A program made the position numbers and the translations under genes. From Nevskiales bacterium (lineage in GTDB: Bacteria > Pseudomonadota > Gammaproteobacteria > Steroidobacterales > GCA-2729495), in NCBI GenBank assembly GCA_011526045.1, contig WYBE01000046.1:1-64000 (forward strand): DNA of 64,000 nt, read 5' to 3'. The notes beneath the pieces are model-generated. The model was not told the origin of the DNA. It ran no database searches and saw only the letters and a program-made list of their open reading frames with translations. Shown here piece by piece: positions 9,145 to 19,738 of this stretch (positions are counted from its first letter, which is position 1; every line of letters begins with the position of its first letter).

Positions 9145-11058
9145 ATGCTGCAAAACATTCGTGATCGCTTCACCGGTGTAGTGGCCGGTTTCGCTATTGC
9201 CGCGATCGGCATCATGTTGACCATCTCGTTCGTGGACACGGGAAATTTCACCGGAACCACGAACTTTGCCGCGCGTGTCAACGGTGAAGACATTCCACTG
9301 GCTGACTTTCGGCAGATCGCCCAGCAGCAACTGCTGCAACAGGAGGAAGCGACCCGGGCGAGCCTCTCCGATGAGGCGCGCATGCAGCTCGAACGAAATG
9401 TGCTCGAGGGCATGGTGCGAAATCGGGTCGTCGCCCAGTACGTGCAGCAGATGGGTTACCGGGTTGGTGATCAGCAGGTCGCCGAGCACATTCGCAGTCT
9501 CCCTGTGTTCCAGGTGGCCGGTCAGTTTTCCAGCGACGGCTACATGGCTGCGCTTGCGGGTCAAGGCATGACGCCGACGGCATTCGAGGAGGAGCGTCGG
9601 GCGGCCTTGCAGATCGAGGAACTGCAGGCGGGTATTCTCGAGAGTTCGTTCCTCACCCCTGCGGAGTATCGTCGATTCATACTCCTGGAGGGCGAGCAGC
9701 GTCAGGCGGCATTCGCCATACTTGGAACTGATGCAGTCTCTGCCGGCATCAAGGTCACGGAGGAAGATGTTCGACAGTTCTACGATGCGAACCCGGACAA
9801 GTTCGAGTCCGAGGAGAGCGTGGCCATCGATTTCGTCGAGGCGACACTGCAGAACGTCGAGCCGGGAGCGGCTGTGACCGAGGAGGAGTTGCGTGCTGCA
9901 TATGAAGCCAATCCGGACCGCTTCAGAACCGAAGAACAGAGACACGCACGCCACATCCTGATCGCCATAGACCAGGATACCGACGACGCTGCTGCCCGTG
10001 AGCTCGCGGGCAAGGTGCGCTCACGTCTCGTGGCAGGGGAGGACTTTGCGGCGCTGGCGCGCCAGTATTCGGATGATCCCGGTTCTGCCTCGGGCGGCGG
10101 CGATCTTGGCTGGGCCGGGCGGGGTACCTACGTTGGTGCCTTCGAGGACGCGTTGTTCGGCCTGAAGGCGGGTGACATGTCCGAGCCGGTGAAGACGGAA
10201 TTCGGTTACCACATCATCCAATTGCTGGAAGTCAGGCCGGGCGCCGAGAGATCGTTCGCTGAAGTGCGAGGTGAGCTGGAGCAGGAATTGAAGGCCAGTG
10301 CCGGGCACGACCGCTTCTTTGCGTTGACGGAGAAGATGGATGACGCGGCATTGGAGAATCCGGGTAGTCTGGACGCAGTTGCCAGCGTGACCGGATTGCC
10401 GATCCGTCACTTGGATCGATTTACGCGGGCAGGCGGCGAGCCGTTCGGCGCCAATCGTGCGGTCATCGACGCAGTATTCAGTCCGGCAGTGCTGGAGGGC
10501 GGGGAGAACAGTCCGATAGTCGAGCTCGACGAGAACCGGGTCGCGGTCCTGCGAGTCACCGAGCATCGCCCGGTCAAGCTGCGGCCGCTGGATGAGGTCC
10601 ATGCCGAGGCTGAGGCGGCGGTACGGGCTGAGAGGGCGCATCAGCTGGTAACCGAGCAGGGGCAGGCGCTTCTTGCCGCTGCCAGGTCGGGAAGCGATTT
10701 CGCCGTTTTGGTGGCGGAGCGGAACGCAAAACTCCAGGGCCCGCAGGCACTGTCCAGGCGAACCCCGGATCTCCCGCCGGAGCTCCTGTCGGGCATCTTC
10801 CGCGCCCCAAATCCCCGTGGCGGGCAACCGGTGTTTGGCGGTCTGAGCCTGGCGGATGGCAGTTTCGCCGTGTTTCGCGTGGATGCGGTTACACCCGGCA
10901 AGCCGGAGGACATACCTCAGGAGCAACGTGACGCCCGCAAGAACATTCTGGCCAGGCAGGCCGGCGTGGCTGACATCACCGCCCTGGCGGTGGATCTCCG
11001 TAACGATGCAAAGGTCGTGGTAGCGCCGGGCCTGTTCGAGCAGTCAGAAAACTTCTGA
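9145..11058 (+). CDS. ppiD: Periplasmic folding chaperone PpiD (SurA-N/parvulin domains)
   Basis: PpiD is an inner-membrane-anchored periplasmic chaperone that acts near the Sec translocon on emerging outer-membrane and secreted proteins. The 637 residues begin with a short cytoplasmic stretch and one membrane segment (about 13-32), then a SurA-N-like region. A parvulin domain (about 268-362) contains RHARHILIAID, SGGGDLGW and EFGYHIIQL, and a second PpiC-like half follows. Length and order match E. coli PpiD (623), and the position after lon-HU is conserved. A perfect short inverted repeat overlaps the stop codon (11043-11059) without a T-run. Confidence 0.92.
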   Translation: MLQNIRDRFTGVVAGFAIAAIGIMLTISFVDTGNFTGTTNFAARVNGEDIPLADFRQIAQQQLLQQEEATRASLSDEARMQLERNVLEGMVRNRVVAQYVQQMGYRVGDQQVAEHIRSLPVFQVAGQFSSDGYMAALAGQGMTPTAFEEERRAALQIEELQAGILESSFLTPAEYRRFILLEGEQRQAAFAILGTDAVSAGIKVTEEDVRQFYDANPDKFESEESVAIDFVEATLQNVEPGAAVTEEELRAAYEANPDRFRTEEQRHARHILIAIDQDTDDAAARELAGKVRSRLVAGEDFAALARQYSDDPGSASGGGDLGWAGRGTYVGAFEDALFGLKAGDMSEPVKTEFGYHIIQLLEVRPGAERSFAEVRGELEQELKASAGHDRFFALTEKMDDAALENPGSLDAVASVTGLPIRHLDRFTRAGGEPFGANRAVIDAVFSPAVLEGGENSPIVELDENRVAVLRVTEHRPVKLRPLDEVHAEAEAAVRAERAHQLVTEQGQALLAAARSGSDFAVLVAERNAKLQGPQALSRRTPDLPPELLSGIFRAPNPRGGQPVFGGLSLADGSFAVFRVDAVTPGKPEDIPQEQRDARKNILARQAGVADITALAVDLRNDAKVVVAPGLFEQSENF

Positions 11059-11196
11059 CGGCGCCCGTGACCCGTCGCGTTGGTCGTCGGCCAGCCGTTT
11101 TGCATCAACCCGCAAACGGGGGGTGCGAATCCGTGCAGTAACGGGTCGTGACGCCGCGCGCTGATCGAAGGCATGTCGCCGATGCCGCTTCGTCGG

Positions 11197-11976
11197 TCAC
11201 TCCGGACTCATGCCGATGACGTGATACCCGCCATCGACGTACAGCGTTTCTCCCGTCACGCCTGCGGCAAGATCGGAGCAGAGGAACGCCGCGGCGTCGC
11301 CGACCTCCGTGATCGTTACCCCACGGCGCAGTGGCGCTGTTTTCTCCATGTAGTGCAGCATGATCCGCATGCCACCGATCCCGGCTGCCGCAAGGGTCTT
11401 GATCGGCCCGGCGGATATGCAATTCACGCGAATCCCGGAAGGCCCGAGATCCGATGCCATGAATCGGACGTTGGCCTCCAGGCTGGCCTTGGCGGGGCCC
11501 ATCACGTTGTAGTTGGGTATCGTGCGTACTGCGGCAAGGTAGCTCACGGTGATCAGTGCGCTGCCCGGCCGCAACAAAGGCCGTGCGGCTTTGGCGAGGG
11601 CGACAAAGCTGTAGCTGCTGATGTCCTGAGCGGCACGAAATCCGTCCCGCGTTACGGTGTCGACGTAGCTGCCGGACAGTTGCTCCCGGGGTGCAAACGC
11701 GACCGAGTGAGCAATGATATCGACGTGCCCCCATTCCTTTCTGAGGGCGGCGAATACTGCGTCGATCTCGCAGTCCTCGGCGACATCGAGCGGGAGCACG
11801 ATGCGCGAGTTTGTCTGCGCTGCAAGCTCCTCGACCCTTTGCCGGAGCTTGTCATTCTGATAGGTGAAGGCCAGCTCGGCACCCTGGCGGGACATCGCTT
11901 CGGCAATGCCCCACGCAATCGACCTGTCACTCGCCACTCCGACGACGAGTGCGCGTTTTCCGGCGAGGAAACCCAT
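11197..11976 (-). CDS. fabI: Enoyl-ACP reductase (NADH) FabI
   Basis: FabI catalyses the last reductive step of each fatty-acid elongation cycle. From the ATG at 11976 the protein begins [16 protein letters not shown], as in E. coli, and has 259 residues. Tyr146, catalytic Tyr156 and Lys163 (YNVMGPAK) fall at the E. coli numbers. The frame is open to an ATG at 12024, but those 16 residues are not part of the family. It is convergent with ppiD. The C-terminus is shorter than E. coli by a few residues. Confidence 0.95.
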   Translation of the reverse strand: MGFLAGKRALVVGVASDRSIAWGIAEAMSRQGAELAFTYQNDKLRQRVEELAAQTNSRIVLPLDVAEDCEIDAVFAALRKEWGHVDIIAHSVAFAPREQLSGSYVDTVTRDGFRAAQDISSYSFVALAKAARPLLRPGSALITVSYLAAVRTIPNYNVMGPAKASLEANVRFMASDLGPSGIRVNCISAGPIKTLAAAGIGGMRIMLHYMEKTAPLRRGVTITEVGDAAAFLCSDLAAGVTGETLYVDGGYHVIGMSPE

Positions 11977-12145
11977 TGGAGCCTGATTCCCGAAGTTTGA
12001 CGAGCGAATTGTATGCTGCACCATGTGCGCTCGTCACCGCAACGCAATGTGACTGCGGGCGGCTCGGGCCTTCGGTATGATATGTCGGGCCGCCGGCCGA
12101 GGGATTCCCGGCGGGGGTGCGTTGCGGACGGCAGGCTGACGACGG

Positions 12146-12967
12146 ATGACACAGAGTCCCGCGTGGTTGGAAACACTTACCGGTCGCAACCTGCTGCGCG
12201 AAGAGGTTCGTCAGGTGCGCCGGGCCCTCGATAATGTCTTCGGGGACCAGTTGGTGCAGATCGGCGGGTGGGGCGATCCGGGCCTTTTCCGGAGGCTCGC
12301 CCGGACGCGCCGGACGGCGGTGGTCACGGAAACCCCTGTTCCGGGCGCGGATATGGTGGCACGGCCCGATTCGCTGGCCATCGCCAGTGACTGCGTCGAT
12401 GCGGTGCTTCTGCCGCACACCCTGGAGCTTGCCCGGGACCCCCACGCGGTTCTTCGGGAGGTCGATCGGATCCTGCGCCCGGACGGCAACCTGGTGGTGC
12501 TGGGGTTCAATCCGTGGGGTTGGTGGGGGCTTCGCCACGTCGCCTCGCGGCGGGGCTTTCCCCCCGGCTCGCAGAGGATGATCTCCGAGGGGCGCTTGCA
12601 CGATTGGTTGAGGCTGCTCGATTTCAAGGTCTATGGATCGGCCTTCTACTATTTCGTGCCGCCGATAATGCGCAGGGCCACTCCCCGCAGCGCTCGTGGC
12701 CGCGCAGGGCGGGCGGGCGTCGAGCGCACGCCGGACGACGCCTCGCAGGTGACCGGCTGGCACACCGTGGCGACGACTGGCACGCCTGCCTCGGAGCGTT
12801 CGGTTCGGAGACTGAGCGCCTTGCGTCGCGGCCCGATCTTCGCGGGGTGCTACGCGCTCTGTGCCCGTAAGCAGATCTTCGCCATTACGCCAATCAGACC
12901 ATCCTGGCATCGGCGGCCAACGCTGGTAACGGGCTTGGTTAATCCCACGACGCGGAATGCTGCGTGA
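12146..12967 (+). CDS. SAM-dependent methyltransferase (YafS-like)
   Basis: A 273-residue class I methyltransferase-like protein. The region around 80-122 ([45 protein letters not shown]) holds the motif-II/III and post-motif pattern of UbiE/YafS-type enzymes. The glycine-rich SAM motif near residue 40 (VQIGGWGDP) is degenerate, so activity is uncertain. It precedes rnhA with a GTGA overlap, as yafS neighbours rnhA-dnaQ in enterobacteria. The substrate is unknown. Confidence 0.8.
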   Translation: MTQSPAWLETLTGRNLLREEVRQVRRALDNVFGDQLVQIGGWGDPGLFRRLARTRRTAVVTETPVPGADMVARPDSLAIASDCVDAVLLPHTLELARDPHAVLREVDRILRPDGNLVVLGFNPWGWWGLRHVASRRGFPPGSQRMISEGRLHDWLRLLDFKVYGSAFYYFVPPIMRRATPRSARGRAGRAGVERTPDDASQVTGWHTVATTGTPASERSVRRLSALRRGPIFAGCYALCARKQIFAITPIRPSWHRRPTLVTGLVNPTTRNAA

Positions 12968-13458
12968 AGACCGTCGAAATCCATACAGACGGCGCTTGCC
13001 GCGGCAATCCCGGCCCGGGTGGGTGGGGGGCAATTCTCCGTGCGGCTGGCGTCGAGCGTGAAATCTGGGGTGGCGAGCTTTTGACCACCAACAACCGGAT
13101 GGAGTTGATGGCGGCGATCCAGGCGCTCGAGGCCCTGAAGCAGCCATGTCGGATTCAGGCATTTACGGATTCGGAGTACCTCCGGCGCGGCATCAGCGAA
13201 TGGCTGGCGTCCTGGAAGCGCCGCGGCTGGAAGACAGCGGATCGCAAGCCTGTCAAAAACCAGGATCTATGGCAGCGCCTTGACGGTCTGGCCGCCCGGC
13301 ATGAGGTGCGCTGGTGCTGGGTGAAGGGCCATGCCGGCGATCCGGACAATGAGAGGGCGGACGCGCTTGCGAACAAGGGCCTGGAAGAGGTTCTGTTTCG
13401 CGCGCAATGCGGGCGGGAGGACGGCGCCGACGACGCGGCGGCGGGATTTTCACAATGA
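12964..13458 (+). CDS. rnhA: Ribonuclease HI
   Basis: RNase HI cleaves the RNA strand of RNA-DNA hybrids. The 164-residue protein begins at a GTG overlapping the upstream stop (GTGA). It has the metal-binding residues Asp9, Glu47, Asp69 and Asp133, each one less than in E. coli, and the [15 protein letters not shown] segment. Its basic protrusion ([17 protein letters not shown]) is present. The last 20 or so residues, rich in Asp and Ala, extend beyond the usual end. Its stop overlaps the dnaQ ATG. Confidence 0.96.
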   Translation: MKTVEIHTDGACRGNPGPGGWGAILRAAGVEREIWGGELLTTNNRMELMAAIQALEALKQPCRIQAFTDSEYLRRGISEWLASWKRRGWKTADRKPVKNQDLWQRLDGLAARHEVRWCWVKGHAGDPDNERADALANKGLEEVLFRAQCGREDGADDAAAGFSQ

Positions 13459-14162
13459 GGCAGCTTGTCCTCGATACCGAAACCACGGGCCTGGAGGTCG
13501 AGCAGGGACATCGCGTAATTGAAATCGGTTGCGTGGAGTTGCTGCATCGACGTCGCACGAGCCGCACGTATCATCGCTACCTGTTTCCCGAACGCGAAAT
13601 CGACAGCGCGGCAGAACAGGTGCACGGCATTACCCGTGAGATGTTGGCGGACAAGCCGCGTTTTCGCGAAATTGCCGGTGATTTTCTTGATTTCATCAGC
13701 GGCGCCGAACTCGTGATTCACAATGCGGAATTCGATATCGGGTTCCTGGATAACGAGTTTCGGCTGGCGGGATATGCCGGGCCGATCGTCCGGGAGCGAT
13801 GCAGCGTGATCGACACTCTTGCGCTCGCCAGGCAAAAGCACCCCGGCCAGCGAAACAGCCTGGACGCGCTCTGCAGGCGATACGGCATAGACCTGTCGGT
13901 ACGTGACTATCATGGGGCCTTGCTGGACGCCCACTTGCTCGCGTCGGTTTTCCTCGAGATGACCGGCGGTCAGGCCAGTCTTACCCTGGAAGAGGCTGCC
14001 ATACAGGAAACAGCGGGACCGCATCGCCAGTTCGAGCGGGGTGGACGACGTCTGAAGGTTCCGCCAGCAACCGCTGAGGAGATCGAGGCCCATGAGCGTC
14101 AGCTGGATGTGCTGCAGGAGGCCTGTCCGCAGGGCGCGTTATGGCGGATGGCGCGGCCCTGA
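13455..14162 (+). CDS. dnaQ: DNA polymerase III epsilon subunit, 3'-5' proofreading exonuclease
   Basis: DnaQ provides proofreading to the replicative polymerase core. From the ATG at 13455 (ATGA overlap with rnhA) the protein has 235 residues. The DEDDh residues are Asp7 and Glu9 (DTETTG), Asp94 (HNAEFDIGF), and His154 with Asp159 ([11 protein letters not shown]). The C-terminal linker and alpha-binding tail are short but present. In enterobacteria rnhA and dnaQ are divergent; here the three genes form one tightly overlapping operon. Confidence 0.95.
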   Translation: MRQLVLDTETTGLEVEQGHRVIEIGCVELLHRRRTSRTYHRYLFPEREIDSAAEQVHGITREMLADKPRFREIAGDFLDFISGAELVIHNAEFDIGFLDNEFRLAGYAGPIVRERCSVIDTLALARQKHPGQRNSLDALCRRYGIDLSVRDYHGALLDAHLLASVFLEMTGGQASLTLEEAAIQETAGPHRQFERGGRRLKVPPATAEEIEAHERQLDVLQEACPQGALWRMARP

Positions 14163-14341
14163 GGGGGCTGGTTAACATATGCCAGAGAGCAGCCGGTGCC
14201 CATTGGGCGGATGTGCCCGGACTGTGAGCAGAGCGGTAGCGGGCTGCGCTGGCGGTCACGCAGGATTCACATTTTTAACCGTGGTCGCCAGCTCGCATGG
14301 GGCGGGCAGGATCGACCTGTTTTCGGATGAAAGTCATAACA

Positions 14342-15631
14342 ATGCCAGGGCCTGAAAATCTGAGGGATACGCGAGTCGCTGTCGTTGGTCTCGGCTACGT
14401 CGGGCTGCCGCTCGCCGTAGAATTCGGACGCATCTACGACACCGTGGGATTCGACATCAATACGGCTCGCGTGACGGAGCTGCAGGCGGGCAGGGACTCC
14501 ACGCTCGAAACAACTGCCGAAGAGCTCGCAGCAGCCACCCGGCTACGTTTTACGACCGATCTCGAGAAACTCCGCGATCGCGATGTATTCATCGTGACGG
14601 TGCCGACGCCGATCGATGACGCAAAGCGCCCCGACCTTGGTGCGCTGCTCAGTGCCAGCCGTGCTGTCGGAAAGGTGCTCAGAAAAGGCGGCGTGGTGGT
14701 TTTCGAATCGACCGTATATCCCGGCGCAACGGAGGAGGACTGCGCTCCCCTCATCGAACAGGCGTCGGGTTTGGTGCTGAATCGGGATTTCTTCGTCGGC
14801 TACAGCCCGGAGAGGATCAATCCAGGCGACAAGGAGCACCGGCTGACGACCATCCGCAAAATCACCGCCGGGTCAACGGCCGAGGCGACGCAGTTCATCG
14901 ACCGACTTTATGCGAGCGTCATCAAAGCGGGCACCTACCCGGTTTCAAGCATTCGCGTCGCCGAGGCGGCCAAGGTCATAGAGAATACCCAGCGCGACGT
15001 GAATATTGCCCTGATCAACGAACTGGCCTTGATTTTCAACCGGATGGGGCTCGACACGCTCGAGGTGCTCGAAGCTGCGGGTACCAAATGGAATTTCCTG
15101 CCGTTCCGGCCGGGTCTGGTCGGCGGCCACTGTATCGGCGTTGACCCGTATTATCTGACCCACAAGTCGCAGCAGATCGGATATCACCCGGAGATGATCC
15201 TGGCGGGACGGCGAATCAACGACAATATGGGCCTTTACGTTGCGTCCGCGGTCATCAAATTGATGGTTCGCAAGGGCAAGAGTCTGCCAAGTTCGCGCAT
15301 TCTCGTCCTCGGCTTCACCTTCAAGGAAAATTGTCCGGACGTCCGGAACACCCGGGTTGTGGACCTGATCCGTGAACTGCATGGGTATGGCGCGACTGTC
15401 GATGTGTTCGATCCATGGGCTGAGCCGCATGCGGTTCATGAGGAGTACCAGATCGACCTGCTGCCCGGTGCGCCGGGGCCGGGTTCCTACGATGCGATCG
15501 TGATTGCGGTTGCGCACGAGCAGTTTCGCAAGATGGGTCACGGTTCGATCCGCGCATTCGGGCGGGGTGATTTCGTGGTCTATGACATAAAGAGCATGTT
15601 GCCTGCCGAGCAGGTCGACGCGCGACTGTGA
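14342..15631 (+). CDS. tviB: UDP-HexNAc 6-dehydrogenase, TviB/WbpO type
   Basis: This NAD-dependent enzyme oxidises UDP-N-acetylhexosamine (GalNAc or GlcNAc) at C6 to the uronic acid. The match to the Vi-antigen enzyme TviB is strong by eye: [69 protein letters not shown] and the C-terminal PAEQVDARL. The catalytic Cys is at about residue 264. The ATG at 14342 fits the family start; upstream ATGs at 14327 and 14297 are possible. It heads a rightward nucleotide-sugar set and is the first gene after dnaQ. Confidence 0.9.
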   Translation: MPGPENLRDTRVAVVGLGYVGLPLAVEFGRIYDTVGFDINTARVTELQAGRDSTLETTAEELAAATRLRFTTDLEKLRDRDVFIVTVPTPIDDAKRPDLGALLSASRAVGKVLRKGGVVVFESTVYPGATEEDCAPLIEQASGLVLNRDFFVGYSPERINPGDKEHRLTTIRKITAGSTAEATQFIDRLYASVIKAGTYPVSSIRVAEAAKVIENTQRDVNIALINELALIFNRMGLDTLEVLEAAGTKWNFLPFRPGLVGGHCIGVDPYYLTHKSQQIGYHPEMILAGRRINDNMGLYVASAVIKLMVRKGKSLPSSRILVLGFTFKENCPDVRNTRVVDLIRELHGYGATVDVFDPWAEPHAVHEEYQIDLLPGAPGPGSYDAIVIAVAHEQFRKMGHGSIRAFGRGDFVVYDIKSMLPAEQVDARL

Positions 15632-15656
15632 CCCGGCCTGTCGGAGGGATCCTCAC

Positions 15657-16679
15657 TTGAAAATTCTGGTTACCGGCGCTGCCGGCTTTATTGGCATGCA
15701 CGTGTCCCAGATTCTGCTGGAGCGTGGCGACGAGGTCGTGGGTCTGGATAATCTGAATGAGTACTACGACGTCAATCTGAAGAAAAGTCGCCTGGCCCGG
15801 TTGCAGCAGCGGCCGGGCTTTCGCTTCGTCCGGCTCGATCTGGCCGACCGGGAGGGAATGGAGCGGCTGTTCCGGGAGCACCAGTTCCAGCGTGTGGTGC
15901 ACCTGGCAGCCCAGGCGGGCGTGCGCTATTCACTCGTGAACCCGCACGCGTACATCGACAGCAACCTGGTCGGGACGTTCCACCTTCTCGAGGGGTGCAG
16001 GGCTAATTCGGTCGAGCATGTTGTGTACGCTTCGACCAGTTCGGTTTACGGCGCCAACACGAAGATGCCGTTTTCGACGCACCAGCCGGCGGATCATCCG
16101 ATCTCGCTCTATGCGGCGACGAAAAAGGCCAACGAAATGATGGCGCACAGCTACTCGATGCTGCATGGATTGCCGACAACAGGCCTTCGGTTTTTTACCG
16201 TGTATGGTCCGTTTGGTCGTCCCGACATGGCGTTATTCCAGTTCACTCAGAACATTCTCGATGGACGACCTATCGATGTGTTTAACTTTGGTCGCCACCG
16301 GCGGGACTTCACCTACGTGGACGATATTGCGGAAGGCGTGGTTCGGGCGCTGGACCATGTTGCAGCCCCGGATCCCGGGTGGAGTTCGACAGAGCCCGAT
16401 CCGTCATCAAGCAGCGCTCCGTTCCGCCTCTACAACATAGGCAACAGCCGGCCGGTGGAGCTGATGCGCTATATCGAGGTGCTGGAGCAGTACCTGGGCC
16501 GGAAAGCCGAAAAGAATTTTCTGCCGATGCAGCCTGGCGATGTGCCTGCCACGTTTGCCGATGTGGACGACCTGGTTGCAGCGGTGGGCTACCGACCGAA
16601 CACGCCGGTCGAGGTGGGCGTGCCGAGATTCGTCGAGTGGTATCTCGAGTACTACAAAGTGCCTTTTACCCGAGGCTGA
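15657..16679 (+). CDS. UDP-glucuronate 4-epimerase (short-chain dehydrogenase family)
   Basis: A 340-residue extended SDR enzyme likely to interconvert UDP-glucuronate and UDP-galacturonate. It has the NAD-binding GAAGFIG at 7-13, the [17 protein letters not shown] segment characteristic of this epimerase group, a STSSVYG strand and the catalytic [20 protein letters not shown] is also typical. The start is TTG at 15657 with GGAGG about 10 bases upstream. Its substrate would come from the UDP-glucose dehydrogenase encoded next. A UDP-GalNAcA-type epimerase is less likely. Confidence 0.85.
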   Translation: MKILVTGAAGFIGMHVSQILLERGDEVVGLDNLNEYYDVNLKKSRLARLQQRPGFRFVRLDLADREGMERLFREHQFQRVVHLAAQAGVRYSLVNPHAYIDSNLVGTFHLLEGCRANSVEHVVYASTSSVYGANTKMPFSTHQPADHPISLYAATKKANEMMAHSYSMLHGLPTTGLRFFTVYGPFGRPDMALFQFTQNILDGRPIDVFNFGRHRRDFTYVDDIAEGVVRALDHVAAPDPGWSSTEPDPSSSSAPFRLYNIGNSRPVELMRYIEVLEQYLGRKAEKNFLPMQPGDVPATFADVDDLVAAVGYRPNTPVEVGVPRFVEWYLEYYKVPFTRG

Positions 16680-16882
16680 GGACGCGCCGTCACGCAGGAT
16701 GGTGTGTCAATGGCGATAGGTTGTAGCCGCCTGCGCGTTTTGCCAGCGAGCGCGATCAAGACGGAGATGACCCACGATGTCCTCGCGGGCAACTTGTTGG
16801 TGGAATGGCGCGTGATACCGGGCCGTTTACGGCGGTCAAGCGGCGCCTGTCACAATAAAGAACAGCTGGAGCTGGGGATCTC

Positions 16883-18226
16883 ATGCGAATAACAGTTCAT
16901 GGCACTGGGTATGTAGGGCTGGTCACAGGCGCCTGCCTCGCCGAGGTCGGCAACCAGGTGACCTGTGTGGATATAGATGCCAGCAAGGTCAAGACCCTGG
17001 AGCAGGGCCAGGTGCCGTTCTACGAGCCGGGGCTCGACAAGATGGTGCGCCGCAACGCCAGTGCGGGCCGCCTGCAGTTCACCACGGATGTCGCAGCCGG
17101 GATCCGGCACGGTCCTTTTCAGTTTATCGCTGTCGGCACGCCCAAGGATGAGGACGGCTCTGCGGATCTTGCGCACGTGCTGACAGTGGCGCGCGCGATC
17201 GGCAGCGAAATGAATGAGTACAGGGTGATCGTCACGAAGTCGACGGTGCCGGTCGGTACGGCCGACAAGGTGCGTGAAGCGGTCGCAGAAGCCCTGCAGC
17301 GTCGTGGCGTATCGATCGATTTTGACGTCGTGTCCAATCCGGAGTTTCTCAAGGAGGGGGCCGCGGTCGGAGACTTCATGAAGCCCGACCGGATTATCGT
17401 AGGTTCGAGTTCCGAACGGGCAACGGAGATGCTGCGGGATCTGTATGAGCCGTTCAGCCGCAATCACGACAAGATCATCGTAATGGACGTGCGTTCGGCG
17501 GAGTTGACGAAGTACGCCGCCAACGCGATGTTGGCGACAAAGATCAGCTTCATGAACGAACTCGCCAACATGGCGGAGGTCTGCGGTGCGGACGTCGAGC
17601 GGGTGCGTGTAGGAATCGGCTCAGATCCGCGAATCGGATTCGAGTTCATTTACCCGGGTTGCGGATACGGTGGGTCGTGTTTTCCCAAGGACGTGAGCGC
17701 GCTGATCCGCTCGGGGGAAGAGCACGGTTACCGGATGGAACTGGTGCAGGCAGTCGAGAATGTCAACGACCGGCAGAAAGGTCTGCTGTTCGAGAAGATC
17801 CGGGCCTTTTTCGGCGGACAGATAAAAGGGCGGACGATCGCGCTTTGGGGGCTTGCCTTCAAGCCCAACACGGACGACATGCGCGAAGCATCGAGTGGCG
17901 TCCTGATGCAGCAGGCCTGGGCCGCGGGTGCGCGCATCCGTGCCTACGACCCCAAGGCGCAACTGGAGGCAAGACGCATATTTGGTGAGCGTTCGGATCT
18001 CGTGTACTGCGCTACTGCGACCGAGGCTCTCGAGGGGGCCGATGTCTTGGCCGTGGTCACGGAGTGGCAGGAGTTTCGCAGCCCGGATTTCGAACTCATA
18101 CGCGAACGGCTTTCGGGGAAAGCGATCTTCGATGGCCGAAACATCTACGATCCAGCCATGGTGAGGCGCATGGGCCTGAGGTATTTCGGGGTGGGCCGCG
18201 GCGAGCGAATCCGGTCCCGCTCCTGA
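16883..18226 (+). CDS. ugd: UDP-glucose 6-dehydrogenase
   Basis: The enzyme oxidises UDP-glucose twice to UDP-glucuronate with NAD. The 447 residues include the N-terminal [15 protein letters not shown], the central TKSTVPVGT and [15 protein letters not shown], and the active-site [10 protein letters not shown] with catalytic Cys266. It is a paralogue of the TviB-type gene upstream and of the AlgD-type gene near 26 kb; the active-site context is that of UDP-glucose enzymes. A 203-base gap precedes it, in which I see no clear promoter. Confidence 0.92.
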   Translation: MRITVHGTGYVGLVTGACLAEVGNQVTCVDIDASKVKTLEQGQVPFYEPGLDKMVRRNASAGRLQFTTDVAAGIRHGPFQFIAVGTPKDEDGSADLAHVLTVARAIGSEMNEYRVIVTKSTVPVGTADKVREAVAEALQRRGVSIDFDVVSNPEFLKEGAAVGDFMKPDRIIVGSSSERATEMLRDLYEPFSRNHDKIIVMDVRSAELTKYAANAMLATKISFMNELANMAEVCGADVERVRVGIGSDPRIGFEFIYPGCGYGGSCFPKDVSALIRSGEEHGYRMELVQAVENVNDRQKGLLFEKIRAFFGGQIKGRTIALWGLAFKPNTDDMREASSGVLMQQAWAAGARIRAYDPKAQLEARRIFGERSDLVYCATATEALEGADVLAVVTEWQEFRSPDFELIRERLSGKAIFDGRNIYDPAMVRRMGLRYFGVGRGERIRSRS

Positions 18227-18268
18227 TGCGGACGTCATGAGCAAGGATCACCGGCACGTACTCCTGTC

Positions 18269-19693
18269 ATGAAAATCATTCCCGTCATTCTGTGTGGAGG
18301 TGCGGGTACGCGCCTGTGGCCGCTGTCGCGGGCACAGATGCCGAAGCAACTCCTGACGCTTTTTGGGGAGCACTCGCTGCTGCAGGATACGTGGTTGCGT
18401 ACCCGGAAGGCGCGGCCGGAGGTGCTCGGGCCTCAGGTCGTCTGTAACGACGCCCATCGGTTTCTCGTCGACGCACAGTTGCTCGCTGTCGGCATCGAGC
18501 CCACGCTGGTGCTGGAGCCGGCCGGGCGCAATACGGCGCCGGCCGTGGCGCTCGCCGCGTTGCTGGCTGGCGCTGGCAGGGGCGGCGCCGGAGCGATGCT
18601 GCTGGTGTTGCCGTCAGATCATGTCATCCGCGACGTCGGTGCATTCGCCCGGGCCCTGGATGCCGGACTCACCGCTGCGGCTGATGGCGAGCTGGTCACG
18701 TTCGGCATCGTTCCTGAAAGGCCGGAAACCGGGTATGGGTACATCCGGGCCAAGACCGGCGCGGTACCGCATCGCATTGCAGAGTTTGTAGAGAAGCCGG
18801 ACCTTGCTACAGCGCAGGAGTATGTGGCGTCCGGCAGCTATTTCTGGAACAGCGGCATGTTTCTGTTCAGGGCGGAGAGCTACCTGCAGGAGCTTCGCGA
18901 GCACGCACCAGACATCTATTCGGCCTGCCACCGAGCGGTTGCAGAGGCGCGCATCGACCAGCGGGTCGTCCATCCCGGGCGTGAGGCGTTTCTCAGCTCG
19001 CCGTCGGTTTCCATTGACTATGCGGTCATGGAAAACACGAGTCGCGGTACGGTGGTGCCCATGGATGCGGGCTGGAGCGATGTCGGGACCTGGGGGGCAT
19101 TGCTCGACGCTTCCGCGGTCGACTCAAACGGTAATTCATTGCACGGTGACGTGGTTGCCGTTGGCTGTGCGAATTCGCTGATCCGCGCGGAGAGCCGGCT
19201 GGTTGGCGCTGTTGGGCTCGATGAATGTATCGTCGTAGAGACCAAGGACGCAATTTTGGTGGCGCCCAGGGGGCGAGCGCAGGACGTCAAGGCACTGGTC
19301 GAGGAGTTGTCGACCCGGAATCGGCAGGAGACCGTTCATGGCCGGGAGGTCTTCAGACCCTGGGGCAGCTATGACAGTCTTGAGTCCCGCCCGGGCTTCC
19401 AGGTCAAACGACTCGCGGTTCTCCCAGGCGCCATACTGTCCCTGCAACTCCATCACCGGCGTGCCGAGCACTGGGTGGTGGTGTCAGGGCATGCCCGTAT
19501 CACCCTCGACGACCGTATTTTTGACCTGAAACGAAACGAGCACACGTACATTCCGGTCGGTGCCCGTCACCGGATCGAGAACCCGGGCACGGAGTTGCTG
19601 GAAATCATCGAGGTGCAGATTGGCGACTATCTCGGTGAAGACGATATCGTTCGCTTGGAGGACAAGTATGGCCGGCAGGGACGCACAGACTGA
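18269..19693 (+). CDS. manC: Mannose-1-phosphate guanylyltransferase / mannose-6-phosphate isomerase
   Basis: A bifunctional type II PMI-GMP enzyme that makes GDP-mannose and interconverts fructose-6-P and mannose-6-P. The N-terminal nucleotidyltransferase has GGAGTRLWPLSR followed by PKQLL; FVEKP and FWNSGMFLF are also seen. The C-terminal cupin (about 355-470) has the isomerase pattern GSYDSLESRPGFQVKRL and HRRAEHWVVVSG. Length (474) is typical. With manB downstream and algD on the other strand, it supplies GDP-mannose for polysaccharide synthesis. Confidence 0.93.
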   Translation: MKIIPVILCGGAGTRLWPLSRAQMPKQLLTLFGEHSLLQDTWLRTRKARPEVLGPQVVCNDAHRFLVDAQLLAVGIEPTLVLEPAGRNTAPAVALAALLAGAGRGGAGAMLLVLPSDHVIRDVGAFARALDAGLTAAADGELVTFGIVPERPETGYGYIRAKTGAVPHRIAEFVEKPDLATAQEYVASGSYFWNSGMFLFRAESYLQELREHAPDIYSACHRAVAEARIDQRVVHPGREAFLSSPSVSIDYAVMENTSRGTVVPMDAGWSDVGTWGALLDASAVDSNGNSLHGDVVAVGCANSLIRAESRLVGAVGLDECIVVETKDAILVAPRGRAQDVKALVEELSTRNRQETVHGREVFRPWGSYDSLESRPGFQVKRLAVLPGAILSLQLHHRRAEHWVVVSGHARITLDDRIFDLKRNEHTYIPVGARHRIENPGTELLEIIEVQIGDYLGEDDIVRLEDKYGRQGRTD

Positions 19694-19738
19694 ATCTGAG
19701 CATGTGGCGGCGCGAGGCCGTCATGTGGCCGGTGTGGC

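Noticed and set aside
11093..11119. Hairpin between ppiD and fabI as a terminator
   Set aside because: The stem CCGTTTTGC/GCAAACGG has a bulge and no T-run on either strand, so it is not claimed as a terminator.
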